Of a stretch of DNA of 14,774 nucleotides, positions 6,012 through 13,675 are shown piece by piece. The notes under the pieces were generated by a model, which saw only the letters and a program-made list of their open reading frames with translations, was not told the DNA's origin and did no database searches. The translations under genes were made by a program, and so were the position numbers. The stretch is from DATBIS01 sp036556805 (lineage in GTDB: Bacteria; Actinomycetota; UBA4738; HRBIN12), in assembly GCA_036556805.1 (NCBI GenBank), contig DATBIS010000015.1, positions 1 to 14,774 on the forward strand, read 5' to 3'. Position 1 is the first letter of the stretch. The number at the start of each line of letters is the position of its first letter.

Positions 6012-6482
6012 GTGGATCGACCGTTCAAGGCGGCCGGCCGCGGGTTCCGGGTGAAGCTCGGCGAGAACGAACGGGCCGTCATCCGCGGCCTCGCGCGGCA
6101 GCACCGGGAGTTGTTGATCGCCGAGAACCCGTCGAGCGACCCGGCGGTTGCCCGGCTCTTCCCGGCCGCGTACCCGGACGACCCGCTGCAGAGCCTCGAG
6201 TTCGAGCAGACGACGGGGGCCGGATTGCTGGACGGCCGCCTGCAGGCCATCGACACCCTGGAGGCAACCGCCGACGAGACCAAGCTCACCGAGCAGCAGC
6301 TGCTGCAGTGGCTCGCGGTCGTGAACGACCTGCGGCTCGTGCTCGGGATCCGCCTCGAGGTGACCGAGGAGTCGACCGAGGACGACTTCGCGGGCGACGA
6401 GGACCGCGCGGGAGCGTTCGAGCTGTATCGCTTCCTGACGTGGCTCGAGTCCGAGATGATCGAGGTGCTCCCCGTCGGCTGA
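6012..6482 (+). CDS. DUF2017 family protein
   Basis: This 156-residue protein is of the actinobacterial DUF2017 family, which typically lies right after clpS. Seen: the N-terminal block FKVAGRG-like (FKAAGRGFRVKLGENERAVI), LARQHRELL, LFPAAYPDDP at about 50-59, and the C-terminal WLAVVNDLRLVLGIRLEV followed by LYRFLTWLESEMIEVL. The predicted fold is mostly helical and acidic, with no catalytic motif. The start is GTG 6012-6014, immediately after the clpS stop, with AAGGA 9 bases upstream. The neighbourhood suggests a role linked to the Clp/N-degron system, which is inference only. Its stop lies 3 bp from the convergent pyruvate kinase stop. Confidence 0.87.
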   Translation: MDRPFKAAGRGFRVKLGENERAVIRGLARQHRELLIAENPSSDPAVARLFPAAYPDDPLQSLEFEQTTGAGLLDGRLQAIDTLEATADETKLTEQQLLQWLAVVNDLRLVLGIRLEVTEESTEDDFAGDEDRAGAFELYRFLTWLESEMIEVLPVG

Positions 6483-6485
6483 CGC

Positions 6486-7901
6486 TCAGCGCGCCGGCGC
6501 CCCCACCTCGTGCACCTTCAGCATGTTCGTGGTGGAGCCGCCCGCCGGGGAGGACGCCGCCATCACCACCGACGCGCCGTCGCCGGCGAGCCCGGCCCCG
6601 CGGAGCCCCTCGTCCATCATCGCGATCATGTCGTCGGTGTCGGACGGCTCGCGGGCCGGCATCGCCTCGACGCCCCAGAGCAGGCCGACCGAGCGGCGCG
6701 TCGCGGCATCGGGGATGAACGCGTACACGGGGCAGCCGGGCCGTTCTCCCGAGAGCAGCCGCGCGGTCCGCCCGGTCTCCGTATAGCACGCGATCGCCAC
6801 GATCTCGTGGTGTCCCTCCACGATCGACGCGGCCGCGTGCGCGACCGCGGCGGCCTCGCCCGAGTGTCGGCACGGGGGCCGGAGCGCGCGAAGGTCTCGA
6901 AGCCGCGACTCCGCGACCTTCGCGATCTTCGTTGCGGCGGAGGCTGCCTCGAAGGGGAACTCGCCGATCGCCGTCTCGCCCGAGAGCATGATCGCGTCGG
7001 CGCCGTCCAGGACCGCGTTCGCGACGTCGCTCGCCTCCGCACGCGTCGGGCGCGGCGCTCGCAGCATGGACTCGAGCATCTGGGTCGCGACGATCACCGG
7101 CCGACCGGCCTCGCGCCCCGCCCGAAGGAGGTCCTTCTGCAGCAGCGGGATCTGCTCCATCGGCAGCTCCACGCCGAGGTCGCCGCGCGCGACCATGAGC
7201 CCGTCCGAAGCCTCGAGGATCGGCTCGATCGCATCGACGGCCGGCTTCGTCTCGATCTTCGCGACGATCGGGGCCTGCCGGTCCCCCATCGCATCGCGCA
7301 GCTCGTGTACGTCGGCGGGGTCGCGCACGAACGACTGCCCGATGAGGTCGACGCCGAGGTCGAGCATCGCGGCAAGACCCTCGCGGTCGCGGTCGGTGAC
7401 GGCGGGCAGGCCGAGCCGCTCCGCGGGCACGTTCACGCCCTGATGCGAGCCCACGGAGCCGCCTCGAACGCACTCGGTGGTGACCTCGACCCCGTCCACG
7501 CCGACGACCACGAGCTCCACCGAGCCGTCGGCGAGCAGCACGCGGTCGCCCTCGCGCAGGTCGGCGGCGAGCCCCGGATACGTCGTCGACGCGCCGCGTT
7601 CGTCGCCGGTCCCGTCGGGCCGGAGCAGGAAGGTTTGGCCTTGCTGCAGCCGGACGCGGTCCGGCCGCAGCGTTCCCAGGCGAACCTTCGGGCCCGGAAG
7701 GTCGGCGAGCACCGCGAGCGACCTGCCCGTCTCGCGCTCGGCGTCGCGCACGAGCCCGAACGCCCGCTCGTGATCGGGCGGCGAGCCGTGCGACAGGTTG
7801 ATCCGGAACACGGACGCACCGGCCTCGACGAGGCCGGCGATCATCTTCGGCGAGCTGCTCGCAGGACCGAGCGTGACGACGAGCTTCGTGTGCGCGCTCA
7901 C
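6486..7901 (-). CDS. pyk: Pyruvate kinase
   Basis: This 471-residue enzyme converts phosphoenolpyruvate and ADP to pyruvate and ATP, the last step of glycolysis. Seen: VTLGPAS at 9-15, FRINLSHGS at 32-40 with R33, N35 and S37, DLPGPKVRLG at 67-76, the B domain at roughly 75-165, AKIETK at 214-219 with K215 and E217, ARGDLGVE at 238-245 with D241, then ATQMLESM and PTRAEASDVANAVLDGADA. The C-terminal domain ends TTNMLKVHEVG. The length is normal and the active site complete. GTG 7899-7901 shares GTGA with the acuC stop, and GAGGCG precedes it. It is the last gene of the eight-gene run, so it probably shares its transcript, which is an unusual setting for pyk. A promoter inside acuC cannot be excluded. 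Confidence 0.96.
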   Translation of the reverse strand: MSAHTKLVVTLGPASSSPKMIAGLVEAGASVFRINLSHGSPPDHERAFGLVRDAERETGRSLAVLADLPGPKVRLGTLRPDRVRLQQGQTFLLRPDGTGDERGASTTYPGLAADLREGDRVLLADGSVELVVVGVDGVEVTTECVRGGSVGSHQGVNVPAERLGLPAVTDRDREGLAAMLDLGVDLIGQSFVRDPADVHELRDAMGDRQAPIVAKIETKPAVDAIEPILEASDGLMVARGDLGVELPMEQIPLLQKDLLRAGREAGRPVIVATQMLESMLRAPRPTRAEASDVANAVLDGADAIMLSGETAIGEFPFEAASAATKIAKVAESRLRDLRALRPPCRHSGEAAAVAHAAASIVEGHHEIVAIACYTETGRTARLLSGERPGCPVYAFIPDAATRRSVGLLWGVEAMPAREPSDTDDMIAMMDEGLRGAGLAGDGASVVMAASSPAGGSTTNMLKVHEVGAPAR

Positions 7902-8974
7902 GACAGCGGCGCCTCGGAGAGCGTTGCCGGCACCGCGCCGCCGGAGCGGCGTTCCGCCTCCTCGATCCATCCCTCGGGAAGCTCGTCGGGCAGGCCGTCG
8001 AGCGCACCGGTCATCTCGGCGAAGTAGGTGGTCCACGCGCGCGGGACCACGCGCGCCCACTGGTAGCCGCCGCCTCCCGTCGCGACCCAGCGCCCCGACG
8101 CGGCATCGTGGGCGAGGCCGTGCAGGAGCTTCGCGGTCTCGCGGTACGTGGACGTCGTGAGCCGGAGCTGCGCGAGCGGGTCACTGTGATGCGTGTCGCA
8201 GCCGAGCTGCGTCACGAGCACGTCGGGGCGGAACGCGCGAACGGCGGCCGGCACGACCTCGCGGAAGGCATCGAGCCAGCCCGCGTCGCCGGTCTCGGGC
8301 GGGAGCGGCACATTCAGCTTGGTGCCCTCGGCGTCGCCGCCGCCCCGCTCGTCGGCGCCACCGGTGCCCGGGAAGAAGAACCAGGGCGCGTACTGGTGGA
8401 TCGAGACCGTGAGCACCCGGGGTTCGGCCCAGAAGATCGCCTGGGGCCCGTCGCCGTGGTGCACGTCGACGTCGACGTAGGCGACGCGTTCGGCCCCGTT
8501 CGCGAGCAGCCACGCGATCGCGACCGCCGGGTCGTCGTAGACGCAAAAGCCGCTCGCGCGCGCCGGCATCGCATGGTGCAGTCCTCCCGCCGCGTTGAAC
8601 GCGTGGTCGGCCGTTCCCTCCCACACCGCGCGCGCGGCCGCGACGCTCGCGCCCACGACCAGCGCTCCCGCCTCGTGCATGCGGTCGAAGATGGGATTGT
8701 CGCCGGGGCCGTAGCCGAAGCGCCGCCAATCGCCGAGCTCGCCGTGACCCGCGCGCCTCGTGGCGTCGATGAACGCGGGTTCGTGCACGAGGCCGAGCAC
8801 GTCGTCGCCCGCCGATTCGCAGCCCAGCACGTCCACGTTCGCTGCGGCGTCGAGGCGGTACGCCTCGATGAGATCCCAGGTCAGCAGGACCCGGTCGGGC
8901 CGCAGCGGGTGCTGGGGCCCGTGGTCGTAGATCCTCGCCTCGCGGCAGCGGACCAACGCGACGCGATCGCTCAC
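7898..8974 (-). CDS. acuC: AcuC-type histone-deacetylase-family deacetylase
   Basis: This 358-residue zinc deacetylase is of the class I HDAC/AcuC group. Seen: HPLRPDR at 22-28, GGLHHAMP at 130-137 with the catalytic His pair H133-H134, YVDVDVHHGDG at 166-176 with Zn ligands D170 and H172, SIHQ at 191-194, GCDTHHSDPLA from 258 with Zn ligand D260, and the GGGGY loop near the C-terminus. In Bacillus, AcuC removes acetyl groups from acetyl-CoA synthetase; relatives also deacetylate polyamines. The motifs fit AcuC best, but an acetyl-amine substrate is conceivable given the aminotransferases upstream. GTG 8972-8974 shares GTGA with the upstream aminotransferase stop, and the gene overlaps pyk by 4 bases. 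Confidence 0.9.
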   Translation of the reverse strand: MSDRVALVRCREARIYDHGPQHPLRPDRVLLTWDLIEAYRLDAAANVDVLGCESAGDDVLGLVHEPAFIDATRRAGHGELGDWRRFGYGPGDNPIFDRMHEAGALVVGASVAAARAVWEGTADHAFNAAGGLHHAMPARASGFCVYDDPAVAIAWLLANGAERVAYVDVDVHHGDGPQAIFWAEPRVLTVSIHQYAPWFFFPGTGGADERGGGDAEGTKLNVPLPPETGDAGWLDAFREVVPAAVRAFRPDVLVTQLGCDTHHSDPLAQLRLTTSTYRETAKLLHGLAHDAASGRWVATGGGGYQWARVVPRAWTTYFAEMTGALDGLPDELPEGWIEEAERRSGGAVPATLSEAPLS

Positions 8975-10278
8975 ACGACCGACGCTATCGCGGCGGCCGT
9001 GCGCTCGACGAGCAGGCCCATCTCGTCGTCGCTCAGGACGAACGGCGGTCCGAGCATCACGAGGTCGCCGTTGCCCGACTCGGCGTGTCCGGTCGAGGAG
9101 TACAGCAACAGTCCCGCCGCGCGCGCCGCGGCGAGAACGCGTTCAGTGACACGATCCGCGCGGGGGAACGGCTCGCGCGACTCTCGGTCCCGCACGAGCT
9201 CGATGCCGATCATCAGCCCGAGCCCACGGACGTCGCCCACGATCGGCGACTCGGCGAGGGCCGCCCCGAGGTCCTGCCGGAGCCGATCCCCCCGTTCCCG
9301 GCTCCGCTCGACCAGTCCGTCGCCGAGCCGCGCGAGCACGGCGCGCGCTGCGGCGGCCCCGAGCGCGTGATGCGACCACGTGAAGCCGTGTACGAAGCCG
9401 TGGGAAGCGATCGCGTCGAACACCTCGCCCGACGCGGCTGCGAAACCGAACGGGACGTACCCCGACGTCGATCCCTTCCCCGCGACGAGGATGTCGGGCC
9501 GCAGCTCCCAGTGGTCCGCGCCGAACCACGTCCCGGTCCTGCCGAACCCCGTCATCACCTCGTCCGCGATCAGCAGGACGCCGGAGCGGCGACACACCTC
9601 GGCGATCTTGGGCCAGTAGTCGTCGCAGGGCACGGCGGCCGCGAGCGTCGCGCCGGCGACGGGCTCGGCGAGGAACGCCGCGACCGTGCCGATGCCGGCG
9701 CGACGGATCATGCGCTCGAGCTCGGCCGCGTGCCACGCGCCGCAGCGCGCGGGGTGCTCGGGGTTCTCGCACCGGTACTCGTAGGCCGCGGGGGCGTGGA
9801 GGAAGCGGCCCAGCCACGGCGTGTACGGCTTGCGAAGCGGCTCCTTCCCGCCCGCGTCGAGCGCGCCGATCGTGTTGCCGTGGTACGAGGATCGCCGAGC
9901 GATGACGACGTTGCGGCCGGCCTCGCCGCGCGCGAGGTGGTAGGCGCGCGCCATCTTCAAGGCGGTCTCGACCGCCTCGCTGCCGCCGCTCACGGGATAG
10001 ATTCGCGCCCCCTCGATCGGAAGCAGGGGCGCGACCTCCTCGGCGTACGCCTCGACGGCCTCGGTCGTGAACATCGTGCCGTGCACGTACTGGGTCTTCG
10101 CGAGCTGGTCGGCGATCGCGCCGGTCACGGCGCGGTCGCCGTGGCCGACGTTCACCACGATGGCGCCGCCGGCGCCATCGAGGTACCGGGTTCCGTCGGC
10201 GGCCGTGATCCACACGCCCTCGGCCGACACGGCCGTCGGCAGCTCGCGGTCGAACACCCGCGGGAAGACGTGACCCAC
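8971..10278 (-). CDS. Class III PLP aminotransferase (omega-transaminase type)
   Basis: This 435-residue fold-type I enzyme is of the class III group often labelled 'aspartate aminotransferase family'. Seen: SGGSEAVETALKMAR at 97-111, RRSSYHGNT at 128-136, AEPVAGA at 204-210, DEVMTGFGRTG at 239-249 with D239 binding the pyridine nitrogen, and VAGKG with the PLP lysine K268. A TWSHHALGAAAA block follows. An insert with two Cys (C170, C179; RCENPEHPARCGAW) is typical of this subgroup. Likely substrates are omega-amino acids or amines with pyruvate as acceptor; the sequence alone does not decide. GTG 10276-10278 starts the conserved N-terminus and has GAGGTAGG upstream, overlapping the stop of the CoA-transferase B gene. 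It lies 4 bp after that gene. Confidence 0.9.
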   Translation of the reverse strand: MGHVFPRVFDRELPTAVSAEGVWITAADGTRYLDGAGGAIVVNVGHGDRAVTGAIADQLAKTQYVHGTMFTTEAVEAYAEEVAPLLPIEGARIYPVSGGSEAVETALKMARAYHLARGEAGRNVVIARRSSYHGNTIGALDAGGKEPLRKPYTPWLGRFLHAPAAYEYRCENPEHPARCGAWHAAELERMIRRAGIGTVAAFLAEPVAGATLAAAVPCDDYWPKIAEVCRRSGVLLIADEVMTGFGRTGTWFGADHWELRPDILVAGKGSTSGYVPFGFAAASGEVFDAIASHGFVHGFTWSHHALGAAAARAVLARLGDGLVERSRERGDRLRQDLGAALAESPIVGDVRGLGLMIGIELVRDRESREPFPRADRVTERVLAAARAAGLLLYSSTGHAESGNGDLVMLGPPFVLSDDEMGLLVERTAAAIASVV

Positions 10279-10282
10279 CCGC

Positions 10283-11068
10283 CTACCTCGTGTACGCGCC
10301 GCCGGGGTCGAGCTCCTCGCGGATGAGCCGGAGCTCCTCGGTCGTCGGCGGCGGGGTCTCGCCGAGGCCGGGAGCGACCGCGGGCTCCCAGCCCATGCTC
10401 TCCCGCACGCGCTCGAGGGTGACCCCCGGATGCGTCGTCGCGAGCGTCATCTCCCCTGTGGCCTCGTCGAACCCGTACGTGCCGAGGTCCGTGACGACCG
10501 ACGTCGGCCCGCTCCCCCACCATCCGCGTGCGGCGTCGTGCGCGGGGTCGCCGGAATGACCCGGTGAGGTGCGGAAGTCCAGCCGGTCGACGAACGACCG
10601 CTGCCCCTGCCGCATGATCACGAGGATCCGGCGCGCGTGGATCGCGATCTCGCACGCCCCGCCCGAGCCCGGCAGGCGAACCTTCGGCGTCGCGTACTCG
10701 CCGATCACGGTCGTGTTGATGTTGCCGAACCGGTCGATCTGCGCGGCGCCGAGGAACGCGACGTCGATGAGTCCCGCCTGCAGGTAGTACGCGAACAGCT
10801 CGAACATCGAGGTCACCGCCGTCGATCCCGTCGCGAGCGTGGGGTCGCCGATCGAGAGCGGCAGGCGCTCGGGGCGGGCGCCGAAGACGCCCGACTCGTA
10901 CACCAGCTGCAGCCCGGGCGCAACGGTGCGCTGCGCGAGGTTGCACACGATGTTCGGCAGGCCGACGCCCACGAAGCAGTTGCGCACGCCGGCGAGGCCA
11001 CGCGCCGACGCCGCGATCATCATCTCGGAGGCCGAGTACCCGGGCTCCGTCGCGGCGTCGGCGCTCAC
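10283..11068 (-). CDS. CoA-transferase subunit B (glutaconate CoA-transferase / IpdB-like)
   Basis: This 261-residue beta subunit is of the class I CoA-transferase type. Seen: CFVGVGLPNIVCNLAQ at 31-46, LVYESGVFGARP at 55-66, then IGDPTLATGSTAV, LGAAQIDRFGNINTTVIG and the C-terminal GVTLERVRESMGWE typical of this subunit. E58 sits about where the catalytic Glu of GctB lies, which would support true CoA transfer. Mycobacterial IpdB, which acts as a ring-opening hydrolase subunit with IpdA, is the main alternative. GTG 11066-11068 shares GTGA with the subunit A stop and has GGGAGGT 6 bases upstream, so the two chains should be made in equal amounts. The acid substrate is unknown; a dicarboxylic acid such as glutarate or glutaconate is a guess. 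Confidence 0.88.
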   Translation of the reverse strand: MSADAATEPGYSASEMMIAASARGLAGVRNCFVGVGLPNIVCNLAQRTVAPGLQLVYESGVFGARPERLPLSIGDPTLATGSTAVTSMFELFAYYLQAGLIDVAFLGAAQIDRFGNINTTVIGEYATPKVRLPGSGGACEIAIHARRILVIMRQGQRSFVDRLDFRTSPGHSGDPAHDAARGWWGSGPTSVVTDLGTYGFDEATGEMTLATTHPGVTLERVRESMGWEPAVAPGLGETPPPTTEELRLIREELDPGGAYTR

Positions 11069-11982
11069 GCGTACCTCCCGTAGTCGACCTCGCCCGAGAG
11101 CGCAGGCGCGGGGCGAAGCGCGTCCCAGTGGGCCGCTCCCCACTTCTCGACGTAGTCGCGATGGGATTCGAGGCCGTACACCCACTCCTCGAGCCAGGCA
11201 TCGAGCGAAGCCGGTTCGCGCGCGATGCGGTCCCAGTCCAGGTAGAACGCGTTGTCGCGGTCGTAATAGCCCTGCGCGAACGAGGGATGGCAGCCGAACG
11301 GCTCCGCGACCACCGCGTCCACCGCCACGCCGGGAATGACCGTACGGTTCGGGTCGCGGCGGATCACGGCCTCGTCGACGATCTCCTCGACGACCACGAT
11401 CACGCGCTCCGCGGCGAACGCGGCCTCCTTCTGGCAGCCGAGCAGCCCCCAGATCTGCGCGTCGCCGTTCACGTCGGCGCGCTGCGCGTGGACGATCGCG
11501 ACGTCGGGCCGAAGCGGCGGCACGACGTAGACCTCCGTGCCGTCGGCGTAGGGCGAGGTCATCGGCACGATGTTCGGATTCACCGAGGGGATGTCGGACT
11601 CGTAGTAGGAGCGGATCGGGAAGAACGGCAGGTTCGACGCACCCGCGACGTACCGGCACACCATGCCGAAGTGCGAGTACTCCTCGATCTCGAGTGGCTC
11701 GGGGTCGGCGTCCTCGATCCGACGGCGCACCGCGTGGAGCGAGCCGACGCCGGGGTTTCCGAGCCACGAGAAGATGAGCTTGCGCGCGACGCCGGCGCCG
11801 ATCATCTGGTCGTAGATCACGTCGGGCGTCATCCGCGCGAGCGTGAGGTCGCGCTTGCGCTGCCGGATGATCTCGTGGCCGGCGGCGAAGCAGATGAGGT
11901 GCGTGAACCCCTCGATCGCCACCGTGTCGCCGTCCCGCACGAGGTCGCGAACGGCCTCCTGCATCGTGGCGACCTTACTCAT
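11065..11982 (-). CDS. CoA-transferase subunit A (glutaconate CoA-transferase / IpdA-like)
   Basis: This 305-residue alpha subunit partners the following gene. Seen: VRDGDTVAIEGFTHL at 15-29 (the usual N-terminal CoA-transferase strand), FSWLGNPGVGSLHAVRR at 71-87, IEEYSHFGMVCRYVAGA from 99, IVHAQRADVNGDAQIWG (the family's typical H.q.AD..GN..i.G block) and VVVEEIVDE. About 60 C-terminal residues with aromatic and acidic character finish the chain. Separate A and B genes agree with the glutaconate CoA-transferase/IpdAB arrangement. E100-E101 lie near where I recall a functional Glu in IpdA, so a hydrolase-like role is not ruled out. ATG 11980-11982 is inside the last codons of the VOC gene (8-base overlap). 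No clear ribosome binding site is seen, so coupling is likely. Confidence 0.88.
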   Translation of the reverse strand: MSKVATMQEAVRDLVRDGDTVAIEGFTHLICFAAGHEIIRQRKRDLTLARMTPDVIYDQMIGAGVARKLIFSWLGNPGVGSLHAVRRRIEDADPEPLEIEEYSHFGMVCRYVAGASNLPFFPIRSYYESDIPSVNPNIVPMTSPYADGTEVYVVPPLRPDVAIVHAQRADVNGDAQIWGLLGCQKEAAFAAERVIVVVEEIVDEAVIRRDPNRTVIPGVAVDAVVAEPFGCHPSFAQGYYDRDNAFYLDWDRIAREPASLDAWLEEWVYGLESHRDYVEKWGAAHWDALRPAPALSGEVDYGRYA

Positions 11983-12361
11983 CCGACGGTGGCGTCCAGC
12001 CGTCCTCGGGACCTCGCAGCACGCAGAACTCGTTCCCCTCCGGGTCCTGCATCACCGTCCAGAAGCTCTGCGCGACGTCGACCCGCCCGACGACCGACCC
12101 GCCGAGGCCCTGCAGCCGGTCGACCTCCGCGGTCATCGACCCGGACGGCCGAACGTCCGGATGGAACCGGTTCTTCGCGACCTTGGGCTCCGGTACCGGC
12201 TGGAAGAAGATCCCCCCGGTCTTCCCGGTCGGGTCCGAGAGGTACGCCCCGTCGTCGTCCGACCCGGGGTCCAGCGGGAAGCCGAGCGCCTCGCCCCAGA
12301 ACGTCGCCACCCTCACCGGGTCGGCGCAGTCGAACGTGAGGGTGTCGATCCTGAGGGTCAT
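11975..12361 (-). CDS. VOC-superfamily (glyoxalase-like) protein
   Basis: This 128-residue single vicinal-oxygen-chelate protein is of the Glyoxalase_6 type. Seen: LTFDCADPVRVATFWGEALGF at the N-terminus, GIFFQPVPEPKVAKNRFHPDV in the middle (the K.RvHlDv pattern), and WTVMQDPEGNEFCVL at the C-terminal strand. H67 in the RFHPDV block and a Glu of GNEFCV are the plausible metal ligands. Such proteins range from enzymes to binding or resistance proteins; no substrate can be assigned. The start is ATG 12359-12361, 3 bp after the aminotransferase stop. The end overlaps the CoA-transferase A gene by 8 bases. Its place inside the catabolic run suggests an isomerase or detoxifying role there, which is inference. 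Confidence 0.87.
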   Translation of the reverse strand: MTLRIDTLTFDCADPVRVATFWGEALGFPLDPGSDDDGAYLSDPTGKTGGIFFQPVPEPKVAKNRFHPDVRPSGSMTAEVDRLQGLGGSVVGRVDVAQSFWTVMQDPEGNEFCVLRGPEDGWTPPSDE

Positions 12362-12364
12362 CGG

Positions 12365-13675
12365 CTACGCCCGATCGGCCTCGACGGCGGCCACCGCGTC
12401 CTCGAACAAGCCGAGCGCGACCCGTGCCTGGTCCTCGCGGAAGACGAGCGGCGGCGACACGCGGATCGCGTCGTCGCCGCACGTGAGCATCAGCAGCCCG
12501 CGGTGCAGCGCGGCGAGCTCGACCGCCCCCGCGGTGTCGTGGTCCGCGAACCCGAGGCCGATCCAGAGCGCCTTCCCGCGGACCTCCTTCAGCAGCGGGT
12601 GCCGGCCGGCGATCTGCCGGAGCCCGTCGAGCAGGATCGATCCCACGCGCTCGGCGTTGGCGAGAAGGCGCTCTTCCTCGACGACGTCGAGAGTCGCGAG
12701 CGCCGCGGCGCAGGAGAGCGGGCTGCCGCCGTACGTCGAGCCGTGCGCCCCGAGCTCCCAGACCATCAGGTCGTCGCGCGCAACCATCGCGCCGAGCGGA
12801 AGCCCGCTCGCGATGCCTTTGCCGGAGATGAGGATGTCGGGCGTGACACCCTCGTGCTCGACCGCCCACATCCTGCCGCTGCGGCCGACGCCCGTCTGGA
12901 CCTCGTCGCACACCAACAGGATGCCGTGCCGGTCGCACAGGTCTCGCAGGTAGCGGAACCACCCGTCCGGGGGCAGCATGTAGCCGCCCTCCCCGAGCCA
13001 CGTCTCCACCACGATTGCGGCGACCTCGGTCGGGGAGACGAGTCGCTTGAAGACCACCTGCTCCAGGTAGTCGAAGTCCCCGTAGAAGGAGTGATGGACC
13101 GACGGGAGCATCGGCCCGAAGTTGGTGCGATACAACGCCTTGCTCGCCGTGAGCGTCACGCTCCCCATCGATCGCCCGTGGAACGACTGGAAGAAGCCGA
13201 TCAGGTACTGCCGGCGGGTCGCATAGCGCGCAAGCTTGATCGCCGCCTCGACGGCCTCCGTCCCCGAGTTCGTGAGGAACGATCGGGCCCGGCCTCCGGC
13301 CAACGGCGCGAGGGCGTCCAGGCGCTCGCAGACCTCCGCGTAGACCGGCAGGTAGAAGTCGCTCGCCGAGTAATGCAGCAGCTCGGCCGCTTGCCGCTGC
13401 ACGGCCTCGACGACCCGCGGGTGGCAGTGCCCGGTGGAGGTCACCGCGATGCCGGCGTTGAGGTCGAGGAAGATGTTGCCGTCAACGTCCTCGACCATCG
13501 AGCCGGCGCCTCGCCGCACGACGAATGGGTACGCGCGCGGAAGGGAAGGGCTCGTGACGCGTCGGTCGCGCTCGATGAGCGCCATCGCTTCGGGGCCGGG
13601 GATCTCCGTGACGAGCTTCGGCTCCGACTGAGAGGCCAGGCCCTCGTAGGCGAGCAGCGACTCGCCTACCGTCAC
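12365..13675 (-). CDS. Class III aminotransferase (ornithine / 4-aminobutyrate type)
   Basis: This 436-residue PLP enzyme resembles the 'acetyl ornithine aminotransferase family', which includes GABA- and ornithine-transaminases of archaea and thermophiles. Seen: DVDGNIFLDLNAGIAVTSTGH at 63-83, NSGTEAVEAAIKLAR at 136-150, FFQSFHGRSMGSVTLTASK at 161-179, CDEVQTGVGRSGRMWAVEH at 256-274 with D257 binding PLP, and SGKGIASGLPLGA with K286 as the Schiff-base lysine. Right upstream is a P5C-dehydrogenase-like gene, so ornithine delta-transamination to glutamate semialdehyde is an attractive role; GABA or 5-aminovalerate are alternatives. GTG 13673-13675 shares GTGA with the aldehyde dehydrogenase stop. 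The frame continues upstream, but only as a shadow of that gene. Confidence 0.9.
   Translation of the reverse strand: MTVGESLLAYEGLASQSEPKLVTEIPGPEAMALIERDRRVTSPSLPRAYPFVVRRGAGSMVEDVDGNIFLDLNAGIAVTSTGHCHPRVVEAVQRQAAELLHYSASDFYLPVYAEVCERLDALAPLAGGRARSFLTNSGTEAVEAAIKLARYATRRQYLIGFFQSFHGRSMGSVTLTASKALYRTNFGPMLPSVHHSFYGDFDYLEQVVFKRLVSPTEVAAIVVETWLGEGGYMLPPDGWFRYLRDLCDRHGILLVCDEVQTGVGRSGRMWAVEHEGVTPDILISGKGIASGLPLGAMVARDDLMVWELGAHGSTYGGSPLSCAAALATLDVVEEERLLANAERVGSILLDGLRQIAGRHPLLKEVRGKALWIGLGFADHDTAGAVELAALHRGLLMLTCGDDAIRVSPPLVFREDQARVALGLFEDAVAAVEADRA

Noticed and set aside
7902..8060. Longer start for pyruvate kinase (frame open to 8060)
   Set aside because: The known pyruvate kinase N-terminus begins right at the GTG at 7901, and the extra part is a shadow of acuC.
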